From the NCBI RefSeq assembly GCF_014650675.1, contig NZ_BMVK01000011.1, positions 62,001 through 126,000 on the forward strand: a stretch of DNA of 64,000 bases, given 5' to 3'. A program made the position numbers and the translations under genes. Source of the stretch: Streptomyces anulatus. Lineage in GTDB: Bacteria; Actinomycetota; Actinomycetes; Streptomycetales; Streptomycetaceae. Positions 33,771 to 42,354 of the stretch are shown piece after piece; position 1 is the first letter of the stretch; each line of letters opens with the position of its first letter. The notes under the pieces were generated by a model that was given only the letters and a program-made list of their open reading frames with translations, was not told the origin of the DNA and searched no databases.

Positions 33771-35048
33771 CTACTCGGCGGCCTCCGCCCGTGTCGCCTC
33801 GGCCGCCACCTCGCCGAGGATGCTCTCGGGGTTGCTGCCCGGCGCGACCGCGCTGCCTATCTTCTTCTTGATCGCGTCGCTGACCGTGGCCCAGGAGGTC
33901 TTGCCGTAGGGGGTGAACGTCGAGTTCGGCAGGGCGGCCAGGAAGGGACGCAGCTTCTTGTGCTTCTTGTCGGCCTCCATCGCGGCGGAGGCGCTGCCGG
34001 TCACCGGAAGCAGGTCGTAACTCTCGGCGAACTCCAGCACGTTCTCGTCGGAGTAGGCGTAGTCGAAGAATTTGCCGATCTCCTGGCGGTGGCCGTTCTC
34101 CTTGAAGCCCATCATCCAGTCGGCGACGCCCATGGAGCCCTTGGTCGGGCCGTCGGAGCCGGGCAGCGGCACCATGCCGACCTTGATGCCCTCGGCCTCG
34201 GCCTTGTCCATCAGGGTGGGGTGGCCGTTGAGCATGCCGACCTTGCCGTCGGCGAACGCCTCGAACGCCTTCGCCCGGTCCAGCTTGCCCGGCGCGACCG
34301 GGCCGGTGAGGCCCTCGCCGACGAGGTTGTCGCGCAGCCAGCGGAACGTGGCGACGTTCTCGGCCGAGTCGATGTCGTACGCGCCGACGTCGTCCGTGTA
34401 GCCGCCGCCACCGCTGAGGAGCCACATCAGGGTCTCGGCCTGGGCCTCCTCCTGGCCGAGCGGCAGGGCGAAGGGGTAGTCGACGCCCTTCGTCTTGAGC
34501 GCGGCGGCGTCGCTCCGGATGTCGTCCCAGGTCTCGGGGGCGTCCAGACCTGCCTGGTCGAAGAGCTGCTCGTTGTAGAAGAGCAGCCGGGTGCTGGCGA
34601 CGAAGGGCAGGCCGTACAGCGTGCCGTTGATCTTGCCCGCGTCGGTGAGTCCGGGCAGGAAGTTCGCCGTGGTGCGGATCGCGAGCGTCTCGTCGGCGGT
34701 GTAGAGCTTGCCCGCCTTGGCGTAGTCCGCGTACGCGCCGATCTGCGCGATGTCCGGGGCGTCACCGGCCTTGACCATCTCGGCGACCTCACGGTCGACG
34801 TCCTTCCAGTGCAGGACGGTGACGTCCACCTTGATGCCGGGGTGCTCCTTCTCGAAGCCCGCCGCCACCCCGCTCCAGTACTTCTCGGAACTGTTCTCCG
34901 GTCCGGTGCCGTAATCGGCGGCGACCAGCTTGAGCGTGACGTCGCCCGCTTCGGCGTCACCCCCGCAAGCCGACAGCGTCGCCGTCATTCCCAGCGCGGC
35001 CATCACCGCGGTCAGACCCAAAAAGCGCCGCTGCACAGCCTCGCCCAT
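33771..35048 (-). CDS. extracellular solute-binding lipoprotein (sugar ABC transporter)
   Basis: A 425-residue family 1 solute-binding protein with a lipoprotein signal (LTAVMAALGMTATLSAC, lipobox cysteine about residue 28) and typical blocks such as GDAPDIAQIGAYADYAKAG, NGTLYGLPFVASTRLLFYNEQLF and GMLNGHPTLMDKAEAEG. It should capture a sugar or oligosaccharide for an ABC importer, but no permease genes are in the window. It is divergent from nagK-nagA across a 392-bp gap containing two DasR-like sites, so amino-sugar or chitin-derived ligands are likely. ATG 35048 and a GTG at 35036 are both possible starts. Confidence 0.87.
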   Translation of the reverse strand: MGEAVQRRFLGLTAVMAALGMTATLSACGGDAEAGDVTLKLVAADYGTGPENSSEKYWSGVAAGFEKEHPGIKVDVTVLHWKDVDREVAEMVKAGDAPDIAQIGAYADYAKAGKLYTADETLAIRTTANFLPGLTDAGKINGTLYGLPFVASTRLLFYNEQLFDQAGLDAPETWDDIRSDAAALKTKGVDYPFALPLGQEEAQAETLMWLLSGGGGYTDDVGAYDIDSAENVATFRWLRDNLVGEGLTGPVAPGKLDRAKAFEAFADGKVGMLNGHPTLMDKAEAEGIKVGMVPLPGSDGPTKGSMGVADWMMGFKENGHRQEIGKFFDYAYSDENVLEFAESYDLLPVTGSASAAMEADKKHKKLRPFLAALPNSTFTPYGKTSWATVSDAIKKKIGSAVAPGSNPESILGEVAAEATRAEAAE

Positions 35049-35274
35049 CCTCGTCGATCGCCTGCTCACGGATGGCGCGCACGGCGTCGGCCTGCGACCT
35101 CTGATCGGCCGCGGCAACGCCGCCCTTCCTGGACACCATCCGGATGAACTGCGATTTTCCCCCATTGGCGCTGCGAAGGTCTACACCACCGGAGTATCGC
35201 TTCGGCAACGTACACGAGTCCCGGGAGCCACAACTGCCGTGCGCATACTGGCAGTCGGGACCCCCGACCCGTAT

Positions 35275-35290
35275 GTTGGTCCAGACCTTT
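35275..35290. promoter_or_regulatory. DasR-responsive (dre)-like site 1
   Basis: GTTGGTCCAGACCTTT is close to the dre consensus ACTGGTCTAGACCANT (core TGGTCCAGACCT). It lies in the gap between the sugar-binding lipoprotein and nagK. DasR binding is inferred. Confidence 0.6.
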
Positions 35291-35396
35291 AGTCCGGGTT
35301 ACCCCCGGTCCGCGTTCCCCGTAAGTGACTTTCCGGCAGAAAAAGACCGGCCTTCACTCGTTCATCATTTTGTATGGGTGCGCAACAAACCGCGCT

Positions 35397-35412
35397 AGTG
35401 GACTAGACCTTT
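35397..35412. promoter_or_regulatory. DasR-responsive (dre)-like site 2
   Basis: AGTGGACTAGACCTTT keeps the dre core (TGGACTAGACCT) and lies 28 bp upstream of the nagK GTG. In S. coelicolor, nagKA is a known DasR target, which supports the reading. The rest of the gap (35049-35440) shows no further gene. Confidence 0.7.
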
Positions 35413-35440
35413 TGGGGGTCGGCGGGCGAAACTGTCTCCC

Positions 35441-36370
35441 GTGAGACATGTCATCGCCCTCGATGTGGGCGGCACCGGAATGAAGGCCGCACTGGTCGGG
35501 ACCGACGGCACCCTCCTCCACGAGGCGCGGCGGGCCACCGGCCGGGAGCGCGGCGCCGACGCGGTCGTCGAGACCATCCTCGCGTTCGCGGCGGACCTGC
35601 GGGCCCACGGCGAGGAGCACCTCGGCGAGAGCGCCGTCGCCGCCGGGGTCGCCGTGCCCGGCATCGTCGACGCCGAGAAGGGCATCGCGGTGTACGCCGC
35701 GAACCTGGGCTGGCGCGACGTACCGCTGCGCGCCCTGCTGGGCGAACGCCTCGGCGTCCCCGTCGCCCTCGGCCACGACGTCCGCACCGGCGGGCTCGCC
35801 GAGGGCAGGATCGGGGCCGGGCGGGGCTCGGACCGCTTCCTGTTCGTCCCGCTGGGCACCGGGATCGCCGGGGCCATCGGCATCGCGGGCGCCATCGAGG
35901 CGGGCGCCCACGGGGACGCGGGCGAGATCGGCCACATCGTGGTCCGCCCGGACGGCCCCGACTGCAGCTGCGGCCAGCGCGGCTGTCTGGAGACGCTGGC
36001 CTCCGCCGCCGCGGTGACCCGGGCCTGGGCCGCCGCCTCCGGGGACCCCGCGGCGGACGCCGCGGACTGCGCGAAGGCCGTCGAGTCGGGCGACCCCGCG
36101 GCGGTCCGGGTCTGGCAGGACGCGGTCGACGCGCTCGCCGCCGGCCTCGTCACCGCGCTCACCCTTCTCGACCCGGGCACGCTGATCATCGGTGGCGGTC
36201 TCGCCGAAGCCGGGGAAACCTTGTTCACACCACTGCGTGCGGCCGTCGAGGAACGCATCACGTTCCAGAAACTGCCCCACATCGTCCCGGCGGCCCTCGG
36301 GGACACCGCCGGATGCCTGGGCGCGGGGCTGCTCGCCTGGGATCTACTCTCCACGGAGGTTTCCGCCTGA
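35441..36370 (+). CDS. nagK: ROK family N-acetylglucosamine kinase
   Basis: NagK phosphorylates intracellular GlcNAc to GlcNAc-6-phosphate with ATP. The 309-residue protein has the ROK ATP-binding start ALDVGGTGMKAAL (residues 6-18), the catalytic aspartate in ALGHDVRTGG (D113), and the structural zinc site: H165 (GEIGH) with C175, C177 and C182 (CSCGQRGC). The start is GTG at 35441, preceded by only a weak ribosome site. Its TGA overlaps the nagA ATG (TGATG), so the two are translationally coupled. Two dre-like sites lie upstream, indicating DasR control. Confidence 0.92.
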   Translation: MRHVIALDVGGTGMKAALVGTDGTLLHEARRATGRERGADAVVETILAFAADLRAHGEEHLGESAVAAGVAVPGIVDAEKGIAVYAANLGWRDVPLRALLGERLGVPVALGHDVRTGGLAEGRIGAGRGSDRFLFVPLGTGIAGAIGIAGAIEAGAHGDAGEIGHIVVRPDGPDCSCGQRGCLETLASAAAVTRAWAAASGDPAADAADCAKAVESGDPAAVRVWQDAVDALAAGLVTALTLLDPGTLIIGGGLAEAGETLFTPLRAAVEERITFQKLPHIVPAALGDTAGCLGAGLLAWDLLSTEVSA

Positions 36371-37527
36371 TGGCCGGACGCGCAGCAGACAGCACCGTTC
36401 TCGCCGGCGCCCGGGTGGTGCTCCCCACCGGCACCGTCGAGGACGGCCGGGTGACCGTCGAGGGCTCCCGGATCTCCGGTTCCGCACCGGAGGGCGCCCG
36501 GATCATCGACCTCGCCGGCCACTGGGTGGTCCCCGGCTTCGTCGACATGCACAACCACGGCGGCGGCGGGGCCTCCTTCACCTCCGGCACCGTCGACGAG
36601 GTCCTCACCGGCATCCGTACGCACCGCGAGCACGGCACCACCACGATGGTCGCCTCCACGGTCACCGGCGAGATGGACTTCCTCGCCCGGCGCGCGGGCG
36701 TCCTGTCCGAGCTGGTCGAGCAGGGCGACCTGGCCGGGATCCACTTCGAGGGCCCCTTCATCTCTCCGTGCCGCAAGGGCGCCCACAGCGAGGACCTGCT
36801 GCGCGACCCGGACCCGGCCGACGTCCGCAAGCTGCTGGACGCCGCGCGCGGCACCGCCCGGATGTTCACCCTCGCCACCGAGCTGCCCGGCGGCATCGAC
36901 TCCGTACGGCTGCTCGCCGAGCACGGGGTCATCGCCGCGATCGGCCACACGGACGCGACGTACGAGCAGACCGTCGAGGCCATCGACGCGGGCGCGACCG
37001 TCGCCACGCACCTGTTCAACGCGATGCCGCCGCTCGCCCACCGCGATCCCGGCCCGATCGCCGCCCTCCTGGAGGACGACCGGATCACCGTCGAGCTGAT
37101 CAACGACGGCACGCATCTGCACCCGGCCGTCCTGGAGCTGGCCTACCGCCACAAGGGCGCGGGCCGCGTCGCGCTGATCACCGACGCGATGGACGCCGCC
37201 GGCTTCGGCGACGGGGAGTACCAGCTCGGCCCGCTCGCGGTCGAGGTCACCGACGGGGTGGCCCGGCTGGTGGAGGGCGGCTCGATCGCCGGTTCCACGC
37301 TCACCCTGGACACCGCGTTCCGGCGGGCCGTCACCCTCGACGGCATCCCCGTCGAGGACGCCGTCCGGTCCATCTCCGCCAACCCCGCCCGGCTGCTCGG
37401 CGTCTACGACCGGGTCGGCTCGCTGGAGGCGGGCAAGGACGCCGACCTGGTCGTCCTCGACGAGGACTTCGTCCTCAAGGGCGTCATGCGCCAGGGCGAG
37501 TGGATCATCGAGCCGAAGACCGCCTAG
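36370..37527 (+). CDS. nagA: N-acetylglucosamine-6-phosphate deacetylase
   Basis: NagA removes acetate from GlcNAc-6-phosphate to give glucosamine-6-phosphate, the step after NagK. The 385-residue protein starts MAGRAADSTVLAG and has the amidohydrolase metal motif VDMHNHGGG (H61, H63), GIHFEGPFISP (conserved glutamate), GHTDATYEQTVEAIDAGATVATHLFNAM (metal histidines) and LITDAMDAAG (catalytic aspartate). It is coupled to nagK by a one-base overlap. Glucosamine-6-phosphate is also the effector of DasR, so this operon feeds back on its own control (known from S. coelicolor). Confidence 0.95.
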   Translation: MAGRAADSTVLAGARVVLPTGTVEDGRVTVEGSRISGSAPEGARIIDLAGHWVVPGFVDMHNHGGGGASFTSGTVDEVLTGIRTHREHGTTTMVASTVTGEMDFLARRAGVLSELVEQGDLAGIHFEGPFISPCRKGAHSEDLLRDPDPADVRKLLDAARGTARMFTLATELPGGIDSVRLLAEHGVIAAIGHTDATYEQTVEAIDAGATVATHLFNAMPPLAHRDPGPIAALLEDDRITVELINDGTHLHPAVLELAYRHKGAGRVALITDAMDAAGFGDGEYQLGPLAVEVTDGVARLVEGGSIAGSTLTLDTAFRRAVTLDGIPVEDAVRSISANPARLLGVYDRVGSLEAGKDADLVVLDEDFVLKGVMRQGEWIIEPKTA

Positions 37528-37547
37528 GTGCCGGTGAGCACGTAACG

Positions 37548-37593
37548 AAGCGATGGCGGTCGGCCCGCGGGACTGGGCCGACCGCCATCGCTT
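37548..37593 (+). terminator. terminator of nagK-nagA
   Basis: Two perfect 19-base arms (37548-37566, 37575-37593) flank an 8-base loop. It lies 20 bp after the nagA stop and separates nagKA from the PfkB-type kinase gene. Confidence 0.88.
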
Positions 37594-37655
37594 TGACATG
37601 ATCATCAGATCGGCGCCCGGCGGACGGGTGCGCACCGAGGGAGGGACCGGCAGAG

Positions 37656-38582
37656 GTGATCCTGACCGTCACCCTGAACACCGCGCTCGACGTGACGTAC
37701 ACCGTCGACGCGCTCGTCCCGCACGGCAGCCACCGGGTCGGCGAGGTCACCGAACGCCCCGGCGGCAAGGGCCTCAACGTCGCCCGGGTCCTCGGCGCGC
37801 TGGGCCACGACTGCGTCGTCACCGGCTTCGCCGGAGGCCCGACCGGGGACGTCCTGCGCTCCCTGCTCGCCCCGCTCCCGCCGCGCGACGCCCTCGTGCC
37901 CGTCGCCGGGAACACCCGCCGCACGCTCGCGATCACCGACCGCTCGACCGGCGACACCACCCAGCTCAACGAACCCGGACCGCAGGTGAGCCCCGCCGAA
38001 TGGGCCGCCTTCCTGCGGACGTACGAGGAGCTGGTCGCCGGAGCCGAGGCGGTCGCGCTCTGCGGCAGTCTGCCGCCCGGCATCCATGTCGGGGCCTACG
38101 CGGAACTGGTCCGGATCGCCCGCGCCGCCGCCGTGCCCGTGCTGCTGGACACCAGCGGCGAACCGCTGCGCCGGGGCATCGCCGCCCGCCCCGACCTGGT
38201 CAAGCCGAACGCCGAGGAGCTGGCCCGGCTGACCGGCTCCCGCGAACCGCTGCGCGCCGCCCGCGACGCCCGCCGCCGCGGGGCCCACTCCGTGATCGCC
38301 TCGCTCGGCCCGGAGGGCGTGCTCGCCGTCACCCCGGACGGCGTCTGGCGGGCCGCCCCGCCCGCCCCCGTGCGCGGCAACCCGACCGGCGCGGGCGACT
38401 CCGCGGTGGCCGGGCTGCTGTCCGCCCTGGCCGAGGGCCTCGACTGGCCGGAGCGCCTCGCCCGGGCGGTGGCCCTGTCGACGGCGACCGTTCTGGCCCC
38501 GACGGCCGGCGATTTCGACGCGGCGGCCTACGCGGAGCTGCTGCCGCGCGTCACGGTGGAGCCGCACACGCCGACGCCCTGA
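37656..38582 (+). CDS. PfkB family hexose-phosphate kinase (1-phosphofructokinase/tagatose-6-phosphate kinase type)
   Basis: A 308-residue PfkB-type sugar kinase of the LacC/FruK branch (opening ILTVTLNTALDVTYTVD). It carries the substrate loop RPGGKGLNVARVLGALG (about residues 34-50) and the C-terminal signature GNPTGAGDSAVAGLL with the catalytic aspartate. The preferred sugar phosphate (fructose-1-P, tagatose-6-P or other) cannot be told, and there is no PTS gene alongside. It follows nagA on the same strand but after a strong terminator, so it probably has its own promoter. GTG start at 37656. Confidence 0.88.
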   Translation: MILTVTLNTALDVTYTVDALVPHGSHRVGEVTERPGGKGLNVARVLGALGHDCVVTGFAGGPTGDVLRSLLAPLPPRDALVPVAGNTRRTLAITDRSTGDTTQLNEPGPQVSPAEWAAFLRTYEELVAGAEAVALCGSLPPGIHVGAYAELVRIARAAAVPVLLDTSGEPLRRGIAARPDLVKPNAEELARLTGSREPLRAARDARRRGAHSVIASLGPEGVLAVTPDGVWRAAPPAPVRGNPTGAGDSAVAGLLSALAEGLDWPERLARAVALSTATVLAPTAGDFDAAAYAELLPRVTVEPHTPTP

Positions 38583-38608
38583 CCACCTCGGGGGCGGTCA
38601 GGGCGTCG
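38572..38608. terminator. bidirectional terminator at the end of the PfkB-type kinase gene
   Basis: Perfect 13-base arms (38572-38584, 38596-38608); the left arm covers the last codons and stop of the kinase gene, and the hairpin faces the convergent CBM-like gene. Confidence 0.75.
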
Positions 38609-38624
38609 TCGCTCACACGCGTGG

Positions 38625-39632
38625 CTAGCTCTTGATGTGGCCGGACTTCAGCTCCAGCTGGTCGAGATTGGCGTCGCACTCGTCGCCCGTCTCGCACGAC
38701 AGCTTGAGGCTGTTGGAGCCCTTGTCGAGCTGGACGTACGCGTACGTGTTCGTCCAGCCCTTCTCCAGGTCGCCCTCGGCGGCCTGGGCGAAGTTCTTCA
38801 TGTTGATGGAGCGGGGCTCCTGCGCGTTGACCGTCAGGGTCGTCTTCGCGTCCTTGCCGGGCACGCCGTAGGTCACGTACAGGGTGTACGCGCCGGCCTC
38901 GGGAACCTCGACCGTCCAGGTGGCCGACCGGCCGACCTCGTTCAGGTTGATGTAGTTGCCGTTCGCGCCCTTGGCGCCCTTGACCGTGGAGTCCAGGGCC
39001 GCCGTGCCGCCCAGCGTCAGCGTCGCCGCGTCCTGCTTCGGCAGCTCGACCGGCTTCGGGGTCTCCTTGGGCTTCTTCTCCGGCTTCTCGGACTCCTCGA
39101 CCTCGCCGGCGGGGCCCTGCGAGGAGGACGCCTCGTCCTTCTTGTCGTCCTTGTCGCCGTCGTCGCCCGTGATCAGGGCGGCGCCGATGCCGATGAGGAC
39201 GACCGCGACCACGGCGACCGCCGCGATCAGGAGCGCCCTGGTGTTCGGGCCGCCCCGGCCCGGACCGCCGCCGTGGCCGCCCTGCGCCGGAGGCTGCCCG
39301 TTGGAGCCGCCGCCCGGGTAGGTCTCGGGGGCCGCGTACTGCGGGTTCTGCCCGTTGTACTGCTGCGCGGGCTGCTGGCCGTAGTTCTGCTGGGGCGGGT
39401 AGCCGTACCCGCCCTGCTGCTGCGGCACCTGCTGCTGGCCGTACTGGCGCTCGCCGACGGCCCGCACCTGGTTGTAGGACGTTCTGGGCACACCCGGCTG
39501 CGCGGCCGGCCCCGGGTAGCCGTAGCCGCCCTGACCGGGCGGCTGGGCGCCTGCCGCCTGTCCGTCCGCGTACAGATAGCCGAACGGATCGTCGTCCTCG
39601 GGCTTGCTCGCGCCGTTGTTTCCGGCCGTCAT
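38625..39632 (-). CDS. membrane-anchored protein with Gln/Gly/Tyr-rich head and C-terminal carbohydrate-binding-like domain
   Basis: A 335-residue protein with three parts: a low-complexity cytoplasmic head rich in Gln, Gly, Tyr and Pro (YGQQQVPQQQGGYGYPPQQN), one membrane segment (ALLIAAVAVVAVVLIGIGAALI, about residues 134-155), an acidic/Lys/Pro linker, and an extracytoplasmic beta-sandwich-like domain (ATWTVEVPEAGAYTLYVTY, then LKLSCETGDECDANLDQLEL) resembling CBM6/35 modules. It probably binds a glycan at the wall surface. The ATG at 39632 (MTAGNNGASK) is preferred, with GAGGAG 11-12 bases upstream. It converges with the PfkB gene. Confidence 0.8.
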   Translation of the reverse strand: MTAGNNGASKPEDDDPFGYLYADGQAAGAQPPGQGGYGYPGPAAQPGVPRTSYNQVRAVGERQYGQQQVPQQQGGYGYPPQQNYGQQPAQQYNGQNPQYAAPETYPGGGSNGQPPAQGGHGGGPGRGGPNTRALLIAAVAVVAVVLIGIGAALITGDDGDKDDKKDEASSSQGPAGEVEESEKPEKKPKETPKPVELPKQDAATLTLGGTAALDSTVKGAKGANGNYINLNEVGRSATWTVEVPEAGAYTLYVTYGVPGKDAKTTLTVNAQEPRSINMKNFAQAAEGDLEKGWTNTYAYVQLDKGSNSLKLSCETGDECDANLDQLELKSGHIKS

Positions 39633-39776
39633 CCCTGGGTCACTCCTCACCATGTCGCCAGCCGTCGCCGACCGGCCGAGCCTACCTCGAACGGAGCAGG
39701 CCCCGAATTGTGCTCAGCGGGCGGGACGGCCGCCGGGGAACGGGTACGGGGTAGGGGGAGAAACGGGTCGTGAACG

Positions 39777-41432
39777 TCATCCGGCCCTGCGGTGAACCTT
39801 CGACCGGGACCGCTTCTCCACGTACATCCGCTGGTCGGCGGAGCGCAGGACCTCTTCGACGGTCATTCCGCACTCGGCCCAGCCGATGCCGAAACTCGCC
39901 CCGACCCGGACCGCGCGACCGTCGACCCTTATGGGCGGAATGATGGCATTTCTCAGGCGAACGGCCAGGTCAGCGGCGTCCGCCGCTCCGAGGCCGTCGG
40001 CGAGAACGACGAATTCGTCACCTCCGAGCCGGGCGACGGTGTCACCGTCCCGCACACACGTGCTCAGCCGCCGGGCCACCTCGATGAGCACGGCGTCGCC
40101 GGTGTGGTGCCCGAAGCGGTCGTTGATGGACTTGAAGCCGTCGAGGTCGCAGAAGAGGACCGCGAGCCCCTTCGTCCCGTCGTCGTGCTCCGGGTCCGGG
40201 GCCACCGCGTGCACATGGTGGTCGAAGGGCCCGCCGCCGGGCGCCGCCTCGCCCTCGTAGCCGTCGGCCTGGTAGCCGTGGGTCAGGGACGACTCGACGT
40301 CCCCGTACGCCGCGTCCAGTGCCTCGATCGCGGTCGCGGCCGGGGAGTGCGGCCGCTCGCAGATCCGGGCGCTGAGCCGCGACTTCAGCTCGGCGCTGTT
40401 GGGCAGCCCGGTCAGCGCGTCGTGCGAGGCGCGGTGGGCGAGGTTCAGCTCGTGCCGCTTGCGCTCCTCTATGTCCTCGACATGGGTGAGCAGGAAGCGC
40501 GGCCCGTCGGCGGTGTCGGCGACGACCGAGTTGCGCAGCGACACCCACAGATACGTGCCGTCCCGGCGGCTGAGGCGCAGCTCGGCCCGGCCGCCCTCGG
40601 CGGAGGTGCGCAGCAGGGTGCCGATGTCCTCGGGGTGGACCAGATCGGCGAAGGAGTAGCGGCGGAGCACCGAGGCGGGGCGGCCGAGCAGCCGGCACAG
40701 GGCGTCGTTGGTGCGCAGCAGCCGGCCGTGCTGGTCGCCGCCCATCTCGGCGATGGCCATGCCGCTGGGCGCGTACTCGAAGGCCTGCCGGAAGGACTCC
40801 TCGCTGGCCCGCAGCGCCTGCTGCTCCCGTTCCAGCCGGACCAGGGCGCGCTGCATGTTGGCCCGCAGGCGGGCGTTGCTGATCGCGATGGCGGCCTGGG
40901 AGGCGTACATCTGGAGCGCTTCGCGCCCCCATGCTCCGGGGCGGCGTCCGTTGCGCGGCCGGTCGACGGATATGACCCCGAGGAGGTCCTGGCCGCCCCC
41001 GGAGGCGTACATCGGAGCGTAGAGCCGGTCCAGCGGGTGCCACTCGTCCTCGAACCGGGGTTCGGGCCCCTCGGTGTGCCACTGGGGTACGTCGTCGTCG
41101 AGGAGGACCCAGCCCTCGGTGTGCGGGATGAAGCGCAGGCCGTCCCAGGCCTCGCCCATGGAGAGCCGGCGTTCCCAGGAGGCGCGGGAGCCGACGCGGC
41201 CGGTGATCAGCGCCTCGGCGGCGGCGTTGCCCGCGAAGGCGGCGATGACGAGGTCGCCGTCCGGCCGGACCAGGTTCACGCAGCCCAGCTCGTAGCCGAG
41301 GCCCGCGACGATCCCGTCGGCCACGGTCTGCAGCGTGTCCGCCAGACTCCGTGCCGTGTTGAGATCAGCGACGGCCTGATGCAGCTGCCGCATGGTCGCA
41401 AGGCGGACGTACGGTTCCGACTCGGCCTCCAT
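39777..41432 (-). CDS. cdgB: diguanylate cyclase CdgB (GAF-PAS-GGDEF)
   Basis: A 551-residue soluble signalling enzyme that should make cyclic di-GMP from two GTP. Order of domains: GAF (about 30-190), a short coiled coil (190-215), PAS/PAC (about 215-325, FEYAPSGMAIAEM and RRDGTYLWVSLRNSV), then a GGDEF domain. The active site GGDEF is intact at 470-474 and the product-inhibition site RxxD (RDGD) at 461-464. A Gly/His-rich insert (about 385-420) sits inside the GGDEF domain. The layout matches S. coelicolor CdgB, a BldD-regulated developmental enzyme. GGAG is 10 bases before the ATG at 41432. The 340-bp upstream gap contains a strong palindrome (41560-41575). Confidence 0.93.
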   Translation of the reverse strand: MEAESEPYVRLATMRQLHQAVADLNTARSLADTLQTVADGIVAGLGYELGCVNLVRPDGDLVIAAFAGNAAAEALITGRVGSRASWERRLSMGEAWDGLRFIPHTEGWVLLDDDVPQWHTEGPEPRFEDEWHPLDRLYAPMYASGGGQDLLGVISVDRPRNGRRPGAWGREALQMYASQAAIAISNARLRANMQRALVRLEREQQALRASEESFRQAFEYAPSGMAIAEMGGDQHGRLLRTNDALCRLLGRPASVLRRYSFADLVHPEDIGTLLRTSAEGGRAELRLSRRDGTYLWVSLRNSVVADTADGPRFLLTHVEDIEERKRHELNLAHRASHDALTGLPNSAELKSRLSARICERPHSPAATAIEALDAAYGDVESSLTHGYQADGYEGEAAPGGGPFDHHVHAVAPDPEHDDGTKGLAVLFCDLDGFKSINDRFGHHTGDAVLIEVARRLSTCVRDGDTVARLGGDEFVVLADGLGAADAADLAVRLRNAIIPPIRVDGRAVRVGASFGIGWAECGMTVEEVLRSADQRMYVEKRSRSKVHRRAG

Positions 41433-41559
41433 CGCTCGCACTCCCCGAGACCTCGACAGCAACTCCAGGTTTCATATCGACGTACTTGTTGCAGTGTCAC
41501 GGCCACTGAATCACAGTGAGCTGTGCACCCGGTACACAGGGTCAGCAGAAAATGGACTC

Positions 41560-41575
41560 TGTGACTCAAGTCACA
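41560..41575. promoter_or_regulatory. Crp-like palindrome between cdgB and the flavin reductase gene
   Basis: TGTGACTCAAGTCACA is a perfect 7-2-7 inverted repeat and fits both TGTGA-N6-TCACA and the Streptomyces Crp pattern GTG-N6-GNCAC. GTGA-type half sites also occur nearby (41494-41520), which could suit BldD. It lies 128 bp upstream of cdgB and 198 bp upstream of the flavin reductase gene. Confidence 0.6.
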
Positions 41576-41772
41576 ACAGATGGCCGAGAGGCGCCGGTGA
41601 CTCAGGGCGACGAACCTCGTTCGGTGCGCGCCGGGAACGGCTGGTTCCCGTTGTGTGCGCCCGCCTGTCGCACCGCTCGCGCGCCCGCGCACACGGTCGT
41701 TCCGGGGTCCTAGGACCGGCCTGGTCCCCTGGCCCGATGCCGCCGTCCGGCCCCTGCGGTTAGCGTCTGGGT

Positions 41773-42336
41773 GTGCTCCAGACGAAACCTCCCACCCCGC
41801 GCCCCGAGACCGTCCCCCATGCTGAGGGAGTGAGCAATGACGAGTTCCGTGCCGCTCTCGCGCGGCTGGCCGCCGGGGTGGTGCTGGTCACCGCCCAGGA
41901 GCCGCCCCTCGACGAGGACGGCCGGGGCGAGGACGTGGGCATGACGGCGACCGCCTTCATGTCCGTGTCCCTGGAACCACCCCTGGTGATGGTGAGCCTG
42001 CGCAACGGCTCCCGGATGGACGACCTGCTGGACGAGCAGCCGCTGTGGGCGGTCTCCGTCCTGGCCGCGAGTCAGCGGCACGTCGCGGGGCGGTTCGCCA
42101 TGAAGGGCCGGATCAGCGACCGGCTGCTGTTCGAGGACGTCCCTTACGTACGGGGCGAGGTGACGAAAGCGCCGCTGATCGGCGGGGCGCTGGCGACACT
42201 GGAGTGCCGCACCGAGCAGCGGGTGGTGGCCGGGGACCACACCCTGGTGATCGGGCGGGTCCTCACGGCGGAGCTGCCGAGCCCGGACGGCGAACCGCTG
42301 GCGTACTTCAGGGGCCGCTACCGCCAGCTGGGCTGA
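41773..42336 (+). CDS. flavin reductase family protein (FMN-binding)
   Basis: A 187-residue flavin reductase-like protein. Characteristic sequences are FRAALARLAAGVVLVTAQ, GMTATAFMSVSLEPPLVMVSLRNGS (flavin-binding split barrel) and FEDVPYVRGEVTKAPLIGGALATLEC. Such enzymes supply reduced flavin to monooxygenases or act alone; no monooxygenase partner is adjacent. GTG 41773 is used; a GTG at 41830 (VSNDEFRAAL) with GAGGGA against it is an alternative shorter start. It is divergent from cdgB. Confidence 0.87.
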   Translation: MLQTKPPTPRPETVPHAEGVSNDEFRAALARLAAGVVLVTAQEPPLDEDGRGEDVGMTATAFMSVSLEPPLVMVSLRNGSRMDDLLDEQPLWAVSVLAASQRHVAGRFAMKGRISDRLLFEDVPYVRGEVTKAPLIGGALATLECRTEQRVVAGDHTLVIGRVLTAELPSPDGEPLAYFRGRYRQLG

Positions 42337-42354
42337 CGGCGCACAGCGGCGGAG

